A stretch of 64,000 nucleotides of DNA. Origin: Parahalioglobus pacificus. Its GTDB lineage: Bacteria; Pseudomonadota; Gammaproteobacteria; Pseudomonadales; Halieaceae. This document shows positions 6,485-15,136 of the stretch, piece after piece. How positions within the stretch are numbered: the first letter of the stretch is position 1; every line of letters starts with the position of its first letter. The position numbers and the translations under genes were made by a program. Under the pieces are notes generated by a model, which had not been told where the DNA came from, ran no database searches, and saw nothing but the letters and a program-made list of their open reading frames with translations. The DNA lies in the NCBI RefSeq assembly GCF_014652275.1, contig NZ_BMYM01000001.1, positions 1,116,001 to 1,180,000 on the forward strand. The letters run 5' to 3'.

Positions 6485-7300
6485 TCAGTGTTGTTGAGAG
6501 GCCACAAAGGCGCGTATTAACTGCCCGCTGATGGAACTTGCGGGCGGGACCGGTGGCAGATCGCTGTAATGGAACCAGTCGGCCTCGGCGATTTCAGTGG
6601 GATCACAGACAATGTCTCCACCGGTATAGCGGGCAAAGTATCCCAGCATCAGTTGGTTCGGGAATGGCCAGGATTGGGAGCCGAAATACTCGATGCCATC
6701 TACCTCAACGCCGACCTCCTCCTTGACCTCTCGCACCAGCGTTTCTTCCGCCGATTCACCAGCCTCTATGAAGCCGGCCAGCGTGCTGAACATGGGCCGG
6801 GGGAAATTGGCGTTGCGCGCCAATAACATGTGTTCTCCCCGTGTGACCAGCGTGATGATACAGGGTGCGATGCGCGGGTAGTTGGTGATGCCGCATGGGC
6901 TGCAGCGCATGGCACGCTCACCCTGATCCAGCGTCATTTCGCTACCGCAGCGACCACAGAATCGATGATCTCGCTCCCAGGCCAATACCTGTTGAGCCCG
7001 GCCAGCAAGCGAAAACAGAGGCACATCGATTCGCCCCAGAACCTGATAAAGATTGCCCCGCTGAAACCGCATGGGGTCCAGGCTGCTGGATTCATCGATC
7101 TCCAGTGCGTAGAGCGGCTTGCCGTGCCATAGCCCAAGAAATTGCTGCTGCCTCACCTGCCAGCCACCATGCCCAACGTCGTGCTCCGGTAACAGCACGG
7201 GCTCTGGCGAGCGCATATCGCTCACCAGCTGACCTGACTGAAAAACGATAACAAGACCGGGGCTTGCCGCCTCGGGCGGTGTGTTTCCGGGTTCAAACAT
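6485..7300 (-). CDS. nudC: NAD+ diphosphatase / NAD-cap hydrolase NudC
   Basis: A 271-residue Nudix hydrolase that splits NAD(H) to NMN and AMP and in E. coli removes the NAD cap from RNA 5' ends. The zinc-binding module is seen as C115/C118 (FCGRCG) and C133/C136 (CSPCG). The Nudix box starts at G176 (GFIEAGESAEETLVREVKEE and on), and the NADH-pyrophosphatase signature SQSWPFPNQLM follows at about 208. The N-terminal 95 residues are the usual divergent domain. It lies directly upstream of sohB on the minus strand with a 16-base gap. The 133-base spacer to dnaQ holds nothing that I recognise. Confidence 0.95.
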   Translation of the reverse strand: MFEPGNTPPEAASPGLVIVFQSGQLVSDMRSPEPVLLPEHDVGHGGWQVRQQQFLGLWHGKPLYALEIDESSSLDPMRFQRGNLYQVLGRIDVPLFSLAGRAQQVLAWERDHRFCGRCGSEMTLDQGERAMRCSPCGITNYPRIAPCIITLVTRGEHMLLARNANFPRPMFSTLAGFIEAGESAEETLVREVKEEVGVEVDGIEYFGSQSWPFPNQLMLGYFARYTGGDIVCDPTEIAEADWFHYSDLPPVPPASSISGQLIRAFVASQQH

Positions 7301-7433
7301 CTTCAGGTCTCATCGGGCAAAGGGCGTATGGTATGCGCGCCCCCAGATGCGGGCAAGCGCACCCGCTCGCACATCGATATAAGGCCTGGCACACGAGAAT
7401 CTATGCCAACCTGGCATTCAGCGGCGGAAGCTA

Positions 7434-8159
7434 TCAGTTGTAGAGCTCGCGCCAAAGGGCGGTTTTCCCTGCAGATTTCTCAATAGCGTCGAGCTTGGAT
7501 TCATGAGCGGCAAGTTCATCGTCGTTCGCCAGAACCACCGGCAGCCTGGGGCGCCCGGCGTCCAATCGGCGAATAGCGGAACCCGTGCCATTTGCCCCGG
7601 CAGACGCATCCTCTCCGTTGTCAGCCAGCGCGAAGGTGGTCTGCCCGCCGGTCATCAGCAGGTAGACGTCGGCAAGTATCTCGGCATCCAGCAGTGCACC
7701 ATGCAGGTCGCGCTGTGAATTGTCCACGCCATAACGCGTGCACAAGGCATCCAGATTATTACGCTGCCCCGGGTGTTTGCCCCTGGCCATCACCAGGGTG
7801 TCCACCACACGGCAATGGCTGGACAGCGGCGGGTAATCCGCGTTCAGGCGCTGTAACTCAGCGTCGAGAAATCCAACGTCAAAGGGCGCGTTGTGAATCA
7901 CCAGTTCAGCCCCTGCCACATAATCAAAGAAATCCCTGGCGATGCTATCGAACCGGGGCTTGTCCTGCAGAAACTCATTGGTGATGCCATGCACTTCAAT
8001 GGCGCCCTGATCCACCTCTCGATCGGGGTTTATGTACTGGTGGTAGTGATTGCCGGTCAGGCGACGATTTACCAGTTCGACACAGCCGATTTCGATAATA
8101 CGGTGGCCCTGGCTGACTTCCAGGCCGGTGGTCTCGGTATCCAGAACAATCTGGCGCAC
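7434..8159 (-). CDS. dnaQ: DNA polymerase III epsilon subunit (3'-5' proofreading exonuclease)
   Basis: A 241-residue DnaQ that proofreads for the replicative polymerase. The DEDDh exonuclease residues are in place: D7 and E9 in VLDTETTGL, D94 in HNAPFDVGF, and H153/D158 in HGALLDAE. The C-terminal 70 residues after TGGQTTFAL form the flexible tail that binds the polymerase alpha subunit. It sits downstream of rnhA on the same strand (36-base gap), the reverse of the E. coli arrangement in which the two genes diverge, but the block dnaQ/rnhA/yafS/gloB/mltD is conserved. Confidence 0.96.
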   Translation of the reverse strand: MRQIVLDTETTGLEVSQGHRIIEIGCVELVNRRLTGNHYHQYINPDREVDQGAIEVHGITNEFLQDKPRFDSIARDFFDYVAGAELVIHNAPFDVGFLDAELQRLNADYPPLSSHCRVVDTLVMARGKHPGQRNNLDALCTRYGVDNSQRDLHGALLDAEILADVYLLMTGGQTTFALADNGEDASAGANGTGSAIRRLDAGRPRLPVVLANDDELAAHESKLDAIEKSAGKTALWRELYN

Positions 8160-8195
8160 GTAATGCCTCTCTTTCCTTCTCGGAGCAGGCGCGGA

Positions 8196-8639
8196 TTATG
8201 CGCGCTGCTGCATTTCTTCAATCCCGCGATTAGCCAGCTGATCCGCAATTTCATTTTCACGGTGGCCGCTATGCCCCTTAACCCAATGCCAATCCACCTC
8301 ATGGCGCTGGTTTTGTTCGTCCAGCGCTCGCCACAGATCGGCATTCTTCACGGGTTGCTTACTGGCGGTTTTCCAACCGCGCTTCTTCCAGTTCGGCAGC
8401 CACTGGGTAATCCCGTTTTTCACGTAGACAGAGTCAGTGGTTAGGGCGACCTTGCATGGTTCACGCAGGGCTCTCAAGCCCTCTATTGCTGCCAACAATT
8501 CCATCCGATTATTGGTGGTCTCGGGCTCTGCGCCATAGATCTCGCGCTCTTTACCCTGAAAGCGCAGTAACGCACCCCACCCTCCCGGTCCGGGATTGCC
8601 CTTACAAGCGCCGTCGGTGAATACTTCAACGGATTTCAT
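8196..8639 (-). CDS. rnhA: Ribonuclease HI
   Basis: A 147-residue RNase HI that degrades the RNA strand of RNA-DNA hybrids. The four acidic catalytic residues are D9 ([16 protein letters not shown]), E47 (NNRMELLA), D69 (LTTDSVYV) and D133 (IADQLANRG), and the basic handle [15 protein letters not shown] that grips the hybrid is present. The ATG at 8639 is chosen over one 60 bases upstream because family members begin right before the first beta strand. The start overlaps the end of the methyltransferase gene by 14 bases, which points to translational coupling. Confidence 0.96.
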   Translation of the reverse strand: MKSVEVFTDGACKGNPGPGGWGALLRFQGKEREIYGAEPETTNNRMELLAAIEGLRALREPCKVALTTDSVYVKNGITQWLPNWKKRGWKTASKQPVKNADLWRALDEQNQRHEVDWHWVKGHSGHRENEIADQLANRGIEEMQQRA

Positions 8640-9441
8640 AGGCTGTCTTTTTACTCTTGGTCTGAACGCCGCTGCTCGGCACCGGGCTGGGTGCCACACC
8701 CGATTTGGGAACTGCCAGCTCGATTAACCGCTCTCGCTTGCGCCGGCGCTGGACTTTACGCCCGCCGGCCACCTGCTTGATCGCGTGGATCATGTAAATG
8801 CCCCCGGCAGAGACGTTATGCCGCAGGCAGAAAGCATCTGCTCGCACCATCGCACTGCGCAGCCGCCCGGAGCCCAGTGGGGGCACAGTGTACAGGTGCG
8901 TGAGCTTCTCGGTAGGGCATTGCAACAATCTCATCCAGTCTTTGAGGCGATGCGCCGATAGCGCCGTGTGGCGCTGCCAGGGCGCCCTGCCGGCGATACG
9001 TTTCAGCCGCTGCAACACACCCGAAAAACTCAGCGGGTTGAATCCGATAATGATCAAGTGTCCGCTGGGTGTCAGCACGCGTTGCATCTCCCGCAAAGCC
9101 TGATGCGGGTCTTCACTGAACTCCAGGCAATGAAAGGCAACCAGCGCATCGACACTGTCGCTCTCCAGGGGGAGCTCCTCGAAGCTGGTAATCAAGCCCG
9201 CTTCCGCGCCGCCAAAGCTGGTTACTTGTATTCGGTGATTAATTGGGCTGTCGGCCAACAGGTCGATTCCGGCCAGCGGGGCCAGTTGGGCAATGTGGTA
9301 GCCGAAGGTAAGGTCCAGAACCGGTTGTAAGGCCTGACTGAGCTGATTTAGCGCGTACTGTCCGTTTTCCCGTTGGTACCAGGATTCAAGTGCTGAGGAA
9401 ATCTCGTTAGACTCTCGCCCTACCACTGTGCCGCACCGCAA
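8626..9441 (-). CDS. YafS-like class I SAM-dependent methyltransferase
   Basis: A 271-residue protein with a class I methyltransferase fold. In place of the usual GxGxG motif I it has [18 protein letters not shown] (about 42-59), an altered form often seen in this neighbourhood. Motifs further on ([19 protein letters not shown], then [15 protein letters not shown]) are standard for the methyltransferase type 11 group. The C-terminal 70 residues are basic and Ser/Pro-rich. Gene order with rnhA, dnaQ and gloB matches E. coli yafS. Substrate is unknown. It diverges from gloB, with an inverted repeat between the two starts. Confidence 0.8.
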   Translation of the reverse strand: MRCGTVVGRESNEISSALESWYQRENGQYALNQLSQALQPVLDLTFGYHIAQLAPLAGIDLLADSPINHRIQVTSFGGAEAGLITSFEELPLESDSVDALVAFHCLEFSEDPHQALREMQRVLTPSGHLIIIGFNPLSFSGVLQRLKRIAGRAPWQRHTALSAHRLKDWMRLLQCPTEKLTHLYTVPPLGSGRLRSAMVRADAFCLRHNVSAGGIYMIHAIKQVAGGRKVQRRRKRERLIELAVPKSGVAPSPVPSSGVQTKSKKTAYEIR

Positions 9442-9486
9442 AGGCTGAATTCACGTCGAGGTTAGCGGTGTTGGCGTCGCCTTTGC
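9438..9486. promoter_or_regulatory. Spaced inverted repeat in the divergent yafS-like/gloB promoter region
   Basis: GCAAAGGC (9438-9445) and GCCTTTGC (9479-9486) are perfect 8-base inverted copies 33 bases apart. They flank the middle of the 61-base region between two divergent start codons, where promoters for both genes must lie. It may be an operator or chance; nothing ties it to a known regulator. Confidence 0.3.
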
Positions 9487-9502
9487 AATACCGGAAAGAA
9501 TC

Positions 9503-10270
9503 ATGACCAACATAGAACCCATACAGGCCTTCACCGACAATTACATCTGGCTACTGACAAATGGCAGTAGCGCGGTTGTCGTTGATCCGGGCGACCCTGC
9601 GCCGGTGGCGGCGACCCTCGCAGACAGGGGCCTGACCCTGTCGGGCATAATCATCACGCACCATCATTTTGATCACGTGGGAGGGCTAGAGACGCTTGCC
9701 AGTCAGTGGGAATGCCCGGTTTGGGGGCCCGATAATCCGGCTATCAACGGAATAACCCACGCCCTGAGCGATGGAGACTCGGTCACTCTTTTAGGGCTTG
9801 AGTTGCAAGTCATGGGTGTGCCCGGGCACACGCTGGATCACATCGCGTTTTATGCCGCTTCGCCGGAGCCTGTGCTGTTCTGCGGGGACACCTTATTTGC
9901 GGGCGGTTGCGGGCGAGTTTTCGAGGGCACTTTTCCCATGATGCGGCAATCCTTGAACAAGCTGGCTGCCCTGCCCTCCGAAACACGGGTGTATTGCGCC
10001 CATGAGTACACCATGGCTAATCTGGCATTTGCGCGCGCGGTGGAGCCCGCCAATAAGGCGCTGGCACAACGGGAGCTGGACGACGCAGCGCGGCGCGAGC
10101 GGGGCCTGCCCACCGTGCCTTCAACGCTGGCCATGGAGCGTGCCACTAACCCGTTCCTGCGTGCCGGGACTCAAGAGCTCCGGGACGCCCTCGCCGCCAG
10201 CGACAGGCTTAGCGACCAAAGCGATGATGGCGTTTTTGCCACCGTACGCAGCTGGAAAGACAATTTTTAA
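9503..10270 (+). CDS. gloB: Hydroxyacylglutathione hydrolase (glyoxalase II)
   Basis: A 255-residue metallo-beta-lactamase-fold enzyme that hydrolyses S-lactoylglutathione to lactate and glutathione, the second step of methylglyoxal detoxification. The dinuclear metal site is visible as THHHFDH (H53, H55, D57, H58), H109 in VPGHTLDH, D129 in FCGDTLF and H167 in YCAHEYT. The C-terminal substrate-binding helices include the RNPFLR-like ATNPFLRAG. GGAAAG lies 7 bases upstream of the ATG. It is followed after 25 bases by mltD on the same strand, the same pairing as in E. coli. Confidence 0.96.
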   Translation: MTNIEPIQAFTDNYIWLLTNGSSAVVVDPGDPAPVAATLADRGLTLSGIIITHHHFDHVGGLETLASQWECPVWGPDNPAINGITHALSDGDSVTLLGLELQVMGVPGHTLDHIAFYAASPEPVLFCGDTLFAGGCGRVFEGTFPMMRQSLNKLAALPSETRVYCAHEYTMANLAFARAVEPANKALAQRELDDAARRERGLPTVPSTLAMERATNPFLRAGTQELRDALAASDRLSDQSDDGVFATVRSWKDNF

Positions 10271-10295
10271 ATTTTCTAAGACGAAAAAATACAAT

Positions 10296-11639
10296 ATGTT
10301 ACGGGGCAAATTTCTAGCGTTTTCTACGCTTATTTTCCTGGTGGGCTGCCAAACTATAGCCCCCGATCAGGCGCCATCAGAGTCAACAGACCCGGCGCCT
10401 GCTGAACCAACAGCCAGTATTCTCGAGCCCAGCTCTGCGTCTGCACCGGCGACACCATTGCCGCCACCCAAAGACCTCTGGGAACGCATCCGGCGCGGTC
10501 TGACGTGGCAATCCACACACAATGCGGAAGTCGGTAAGCAACGCGATGCGTACTTGCGCCAGCCCAATTACTTGTCCGTTGTTACCGGCAGAGCCAATCT
10601 CTACCTGTATTACATCGTAGAGGAAGTCGAGCGCCGCGGTATGCCCATGGAAATGGCGCTATTGCCCCTGGTTGAGAGCGCAATGAACCCCTTCGCCGTG
10701 TCGTCACAGAGGGCTGCCGGGCTATGGCAGATCATGCCCGCCACCGCCAAACACTATGGTGTAGACAGAAACTGGTGGTATGACGGGCGTCTGGATCTGA
10801 GGGAGTCAACGCACTTCGCGCTGGATTACCTTGAGGCACTTCACGCTGAATTTGATGGCGACTGGCTGTTGGCGTTGGCGGCCTATAACGCCGGCAAGGG
10901 CCGCGTCGGCAGAGCGATTGCTGCGAACGAACGGGCGGGCAAACCGACGGACTACTGGTCGCTCACGCTCCCACGGGAGACGCGCAAATACATCCCTCGC
11001 CTAATCGCGCTCAGCGCCATTATTCGCTACCCGGACACATTCTCAGTCACGCTGCCAGATCTCCCCAACCGCCCTGCTTTCGAAATTGCTGAGACGGGTG
11101 GCCAGATAGAAATGCTGCGGGCAGCCAGTCTCGCCGGCGTAGAGCTGGACGATTTAAGAGCCTTGAATCCCGGGCAACTGCGCTGGGCGACGGCGCCGCG
11201 GCAGGCACAAGAGCTACTGGTCCCCGTCGGTAGCCGCGCGACCTTCGAGCAAGGCGTAGCGACCCTGGGCCCTGATGACAGGGTCACCTGGGAGCATTAT
11301 CGCATTCGTCGCGGAGATAGCCTGATCAGCATTGCCAAGCGCTTCAACACGGAGGTGGGCCTGCTACGCGACGTTAACAACATCCGAGGCAACCTGATCC
11401 GCGCGGGCGATACCATGATGATCCCGGAAGGCAGCGCCTGGGCGGACTCCCTGGCGCTGGTGAGCGACACCTCGTCGCTGAACAAACGTGGCTACCGTGT
11501 GCGTAGAGGTGACTCCCTGTATGGCATTGCCAACCGGTTTGACGTCACCATCGACGATATCATCACGTGGAATTCCCTGAACCCCGGAGACTACCTCCAG
11601 CCGGGTCAACGCCTGACGCTGTATGTGCGAGGCGGCTAA
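10296..11639 (+). CDS. mltD: Membrane-bound lytic murein transglycosylase D
   Basis: A 447-residue lipoprotein that cuts peptidoglycan glycan strands to 1,6-anhydromuramyl products. The ATG at 10296 gives a lipoprotein signal ending in the lipobox LVGC (C18), while an earlier in-frame start would lie inside gloB. After a Pro/Ala/Ser-rich linker the SLT domain has the catalytic E127 in LLPLVESAMNPFA, plus AAGLWQIMPATA and LLALAAYNAGKGRV. Two LysM peptidoglycan-binding repeats end the protein (RRGDSLISIAKRFN and RRGDSLYGIANRFD). Its TAA overlaps the ATG of rlmG (TAATG). Confidence 0.94.
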   Translation: MLRGKFLAFSTLIFLVGCQTIAPDQAPSESTDPAPAEPTASILEPSSASAPATPLPPPKDLWERIRRGLTWQSTHNAEVGKQRDAYLRQPNYLSVVTGRANLYLYYIVEEVERRGMPMEMALLPLVESAMNPFAVSSQRAAGLWQIMPATAKHYGVDRNWWYDGRLDLRESTHFALDYLEALHAEFDGDWLLALAAYNAGKGRVGRAIAANERAGKPTDYWSLTLPRETRKYIPRLIALSAIIRYPDTFSVTLPDLPNRPAFEIAETGGQIEMLRAASLAGVELDDLRALNPGQLRWATAPRQAQELLVPVGSRATFEQGVATLGPDDRVTWEHYRIRRGDSLISIAKRFNTEVGLLRDVNNIRGNLIRAGDTMMIPEGSAWADSLALVSDTSSLNKRGYRVRRGDSLYGIANRFDVTIDDIITWNSLNPGDYLQPGQRLTLYVRGG

Positions 11640-12811
11640 TGGGAGCACCGCTGCTGCACTGTGCAACTGGCACTTTCAGCCTGCGGCGCTACCCCGAACG
11701 GCCCAGGGAGACCCTTCAAGCCTGGAACGCGGCCGACGAATTACTGGTCGCAGCCGTCCATGAGGCAACAGCCGCAGACAATTCCAGCAGCCACACCCCT
11801 GCCCTTCTCACCGTCAATGACGAGCACGGTGCACTCAGTGTTGCACTGCAGCCGAAGGCATTGTGGACCGATTCGTTTCTGGCCAAACAGGCGCTTGAAG
11901 GAAATCTAACGCGCAATCAGAAACCGTTCATCGACGTGGTGCCAAGCACCGATGCGCCCCCGTCCGCAGATATTGTTGCGATGCGCATTCCCAAGTCGCT
12001 GGGTTATTTCCGCGCGCAGCTATCCGCCCTTGCAAACAGCCTTCCGCCGGGTGGGCGTTTGTTCGCCGCAGGCATGGACAAGCACCTGTCACCCAACACC
12101 GCCCAATTGCTTGAAGACTACATAGGCCCCACACAGAGGCAGCCGGGCAAGCGCAAAGCCCGTGTTTTTGTTGCCACACGGGATCAACGGGTCGGCCGGG
12201 CTCTGCCGACGAGAGCCACCTACCGTGTACCGGGCTTGCCGGTTCCGCTTTCTGCCGACACCAACGTATTTAGCCCGGACATGCTCGACGGTGGCACGCG
12301 ACTGCTACTGCCGCACCTGGCGGATATAGCCGCTTGCGAGCACGCTGTGGATTTGGCCTGCGGTAATGGCGTTATCGGGCATCAGATGCTGCATCAAAAG
12401 CTGGCACGACGGGTCACATTCATTGACGAGTCAGCCATGGCGGTCGCCTCGGCGAGGCACAATGCCAACGTTCTGCTAAGTGCTATCCACGAAACGCACT
12501 CCGGTGACAGCATTGATGGCTCGGCACTAAGGTTTGTTTGGGGCGATGGGGCCACCACCAGGGAAGCTGCAAACCTGGTAACACTGAATCCACCCTTCCA
12601 CATGGGCCACGCGGTCGACCAGTTTGCGGGGAGACGACTGATTCTGCAGGCATCGAAAATGCTTGAGAAGGACGGTCAGCTGCTGCTGGTGTACAACAAT
12701 CACCTGAAATATAAACCGCTGCTGCGTCGACGATTTGAAACCCTCAGCACACTCAGCCGGGACCGTCGATTTTCTGTTATCGTTGCAGGCCGTCCGGTCG
12801 CACCAGACTGA
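11639..12811 (+). CDS. rlmG: 23S rRNA (guanine-N2) methyltransferase RlmG-like
   Basis: A 390-residue two-domain methyltransferase of the RlmG/RsmC group. E. coli RlmG modifies G1835 of 23S rRNA. The N-terminal half is a degenerate methyltransferase-like domain. The C-terminal half has the SAM-binding motif DLACGNGVIG (238-247) and the catalytic NPPFHMGH (317-324), which is specific for guanine-N2 rRNA methylases. The ATG overlaps the mltD stop codon by one base. RsmC, which acts on 16S rRNA, is the main alternative; the NPPFHxGH form and the length favour RlmG. Confidence 0.82.
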   Translation: MGAPLLHCATGTFSLRRYPERPRETLQAWNAADELLVAAVHEATAADNSSSHTPALLTVNDEHGALSVALQPKALWTDSFLAKQALEGNLTRNQKPFIDVVPSTDAPPSADIVAMRIPKSLGYFRAQLSALANSLPPGGRLFAAGMDKHLSPNTAQLLEDYIGPTQRQPGKRKARVFVATRDQRVGRALPTRATYRVPGLPVPLSADTNVFSPDMLDGGTRLLLPHLADIAACEHAVDLACGNGVIGHQMLHQKLARRVTFIDESAMAVASARHNANVLLSAIHETHSGDSIDGSALRFVWGDGATTREAANLVTLNPPFHMGHAVDQFAGRRLILQASKMLEKDGQLLLVYNNHLKYKPLLRRRFETLSTLSRDRRFSVIVAGRPVAPD

Positions 12812-12829
12812 ATAAGAACCACAAACTTA

Positions 12830-13435
12830 ATGAGAAATTTTATGAAAGCACTGACCTCTATGGCTGCGCTCGCGGCTCTCACTCTCTCACTCAATGCTCC
12901 GCTGAGCTGGGCACAGGAAGCCGCGGCAGACGAAACACCAGTTGGCGGCGCCCGCGCTATGGTGCTGTCGGTCGAGGCCGTCGTCACCAAAGTCGACCCA
13001 GAAACCAAGCAGGTTAGCCTCGAGGGGCCCATGGGTAACCCGATTACCCTGACCGCCAGAGAGGAAGTTGTCAGCATTGACGACATCAAAGTGGGCGACG
13101 TACTTGCCGCCACTTACATGGCAGCGCTGGAGGGTGAGCTTCGCGAACCCACCGAGGAAGAGCTGGCTGAGCCCTGGGTGGTACTGGAGGATGCCGCCGT
13201 TTCCGAAAGCGCAGAACAACCCGGTATCGGTGGCGCGCGTTTAATCCGCGCTGTTTGCACCATCGAAGGTATGAACCGTTTGCTGGGCACGGTCACGGTT
13301 TTGGATTCACGCGGCGCTGCTCACGTCATCACCGACGTCGAGCCGGAAAAGATGAGCAATGTCACTCTGGGCCAGAGTATCGTACTGGTCTACACCGAAG
13401 CCTTGGCGATCAGCCTGGAGCACGTACAGCAGTAA
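12830..13435 (+). CDS. Secreted protein with an internal duplication, unknown function
   Basis: A 201-residue protein with a signal peptide (MKALTSMAALAALTLSLNAP and on, cleaved after about A28). The mature chain consists of two related modules, each opening with GGAR (39-42 and 134-137) and continuing through a strand-rich stretch with VTKVDPETKQVSLEG/MNRLLGTVTVLD and closing with GDVLAATYMAAL/GQSIVLVYTEAL. This indicates an ancient internal duplication of a domain of about 60 residues, perhaps a small beta-barrel. A second ATG 12 bases downstream could be the true start. I recognise no family. It follows rlmG by 18 bases and may share its transcript. Confidence 0.65.
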   Translation: MRNFMKALTSMAALAALTLSLNAPLSWAQEAAADETPVGGARAMVLSVEAVVTKVDPETKQVSLEGPMGNPITLTAREEVVSIDDIKVGDVLAATYMAALEGELREPTEEELAEPWVVLEDAAVSESAEQPGIGGARLIRAVCTIEGMNRLLGTVTVLDSRGAAHVITDVEPEKMSNVTLGQSIVLVYTEALAISLEHVQQ

Positions 13436-13442
13436 GGGCATT

Positions 13443-13460
13443 CGAGGGGCCTGCCCCTCG
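13443..13460. terminator. Hairpin between convergent genes
   Basis: CGAGGGGC (13443-13450) and GCCCCTCG (13453-13460) form a perfect 8-bp G+C-rich stem with a 2-base centre, in the 28-base gap between the secreted-protein gene and the convergent sirtuin gene. There is no T-run, so it is at best a weak or factor-assisted bidirectional terminator. Confidence 0.4.
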
Positions 13461-13463
13461 GAT

Positions 13464-14180
13464 TCATTGCAATAATTGTTCAACCAATTCCACCACCGTC
13501 TCAGTGGCCGGTCCGGTTAAGTGGTGGTGGAACTGCCCCGCCACATCACTGGGCTCTTTGTTGAGCTCAACGCAGGTCGCCCCTGCCATTGCAGCGTGGC
13601 GAACGAAACCCGCCGCAGGGTAAACCGCCCCCGACGTACCTATCGCTAGAAACAGCGAACAACTTGAGAGCCGGGTCTCTATCCTATCCATGTGGTACGG
13701 CATCTCACCGAAAAACACGATATCGGGGCGCAGACTGCCGACGGTGCCGCAGGCGGTGCAGGCTGTCTCCACATCAAAATGTATTTTCGCAACAGACTGC
13801 CGGCCACAATGCGAACACAGCATGCCCAGCAACTCACCGTGCATATGGCAAACCTGCGCTGATCCGCCGCGCTCGTGCAGGTCATCCACGTTCTGCGTGA
13901 CCAGGAACACCTCGCCGGGGAAGTGCGCTTGCAGGCGAGCAATGGCCTGATGAGCGGCGTTAGGAGCGACCTCGGAAAGCTGGGCGCGCCGTGCATTGTA
14001 AAAGCCCAACACCAGTTCGGGGTCACGAGCGAGCGCCTCGGGCGTGGCAATCGCCATTGGGTCATGATTTTCCCAGAGCCCGTCACTGTCACGAAACGTC
14101 GCCAGCCCTGATTCTGCAGAGATGCCAGCGCCGGTCAGTATGACAATTTGATCGACAAAGCGATCGCGAAAATAAGGCAT
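13464..14180 (-). CDS. cobB: NAD-dependent protein deacylase, CobB-type sirtuin
   Basis: A 238-residue class III sirtuin that removes acyl groups from protein lysines with NAD+. It has the Rossmann motif GAGISAESG (17-25), TQNVDDLHERGG, the catalytic H114 in MHGELL and a structural zinc site C122/C125 and C141/C144. Y61 and R64 in FYNARRAQ match the Tyr/Arg pair that in SIRT5 and E. coli CobB reads succinyl and malonyl groups, so desuccinylase as well as deacetylase activity is likely. The gene is monocistronic and divergent from the luciferase-like oxidoreductase. Confidence 0.93.
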   Translation of the reverse strand: MPYFRDRFVDQIVILTGAGISAESGLATFRDSDGLWENHDPMAIATPEALARDPELVLGFYNARRAQLSEVAPNAAHQAIARLQAHFPGEVFLVTQNVDDLHERGGSAQVCHMHGELLGMLCSHCGRQSVAKIHFDVETACTACGTVGSLRPDIVFFGEMPYHMDRIETRLSSCSLFLAIGTSGAVYPAAGFVRHAAMAGATCVELNKEPSDVAGQFHHHLTGPATETVVELVEQLLQ

Positions 14181-14263
14181 AGCAGCCGCCCCTTCCTGTG
14201 ATTAAAAATGCCAGTCAAAACACGAGTAAGCAGCATCCCACAGGGGTAACGCAAGGGCGCATT

Positions 14264-15133
14264 ATGAAGTTCGTACTATCCACATCATTCAGCTCAGTGG
14301 CAGATCTCACAGCTCTGGCTCCGGTTGCCGATGAGACCGGCTGGGACGCCATGTCGTTTTCGGACCATGTGGTGAACCCCGAAACCCTTTCAACCCCCTA
14401 CCCATATACCGATGATGGCAGTCGGCGCTGGGAGCCCTTTACTGACTGGCCAGACCCCTGGGTTACGATAGGTGCACTGTCCACCATCACCACGCGGCTA
14501 CGCTTCACTAACAACATTTTCGTGCTACCCATGCGAAACCCCTACCTGGTGGCAAAGGCGATCAGCACGGCAGCCGTTATCTCTAACAACCGCGTCACAC
14601 CCGCCTTCGGCGTGGGCTGGTCCAAGGATGAATTTGAGTTAATGCAGCAGGACTTCCATACCCGCGGCAAGCGAACGGACGAAATGTTGGAGATCATGCG
14701 CTTGCTTTGGACCGGCGAGATGGTTGAGTACCAGGGCAAGCATTACCAATTCGCGCCGATGGAAATGAACCCCGCGCCTACAGCTCCCATTCCGCTGTGG
14801 GTAGGCGGCATCTCAGATCCCGCCATGAAGCGAGCCGCACGTTTAGCCGACGGCTGGGTGACGGACTTACAACCCAGTAGTGAGATTATTGAAAGCATCA
14901 AGAGGATAAAGGGCTGGCGCGCTGACTATGGCCGCGCCGATATGCCTTTTGAGATTATGGCAACGCCTTCGGATGCCTGGGACCCTGATGGTTACAAGCG
15001 CTTGGAAGACGAAGGTGTCACGCACATCCTGACCATGCCCTGGCCGTTTTATCACGGTGAATCACAGGAACTGGCGCACAAGATCGACGGTATTCGTCGC
15101 TTTGCTGACGACGTTATTGCACGCTGTCAATAA
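14264..15133 (+). CDS. Luciferase-like (LLM) class flavin- or F420-dependent oxidoreductase
   Basis: A 289-residue TIM-barrel oxidoreductase of the bacterial-luciferase-like superfamily. The N-terminal MKFVLSTSFSS strand, SFSDHVVNP, the RLRFTNNIFVLPMRNP strand, FGVGWSKDEFELM and the IPLWVGGISDPAMKRAARLADGW segment are typical of the family group annotated as probable F420-dependent. Whether the cofactor is FMN or F420 cannot be seen. The ATG at 14264, with AAGGG upstream, is preferred over one 66 bases earlier whose extra residues have no family counterpart. It converges on the helicase gene with a 3-base gap. Substrate unknown. Confidence 0.82.
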   Translation: MKFVLSTSFSSVADLTALAPVADETGWDAMSFSDHVVNPETLSTPYPYTDDGSRRWEPFTDWPDPWVTIGALSTITTRLRFTNNIFVLPMRNPYLVAKAISTAAVISNNRVTPAFGVGWSKDEFELMQQDFHTRGKRTDEMLEIMRLLWTGEMVEYQGKHYQFAPMEMNPAPTAPIPLWVGGISDPAMKRAARLADGWVTDLQPSSEIIESIKRIKGWRADYGRADMPFEIMATPSDAWDPDGYKRLEDEGVTHILTMPWPFYHGESQELAHKIDGIRRFADDVIARCQ

Positions 15134-15136
15134 ACG

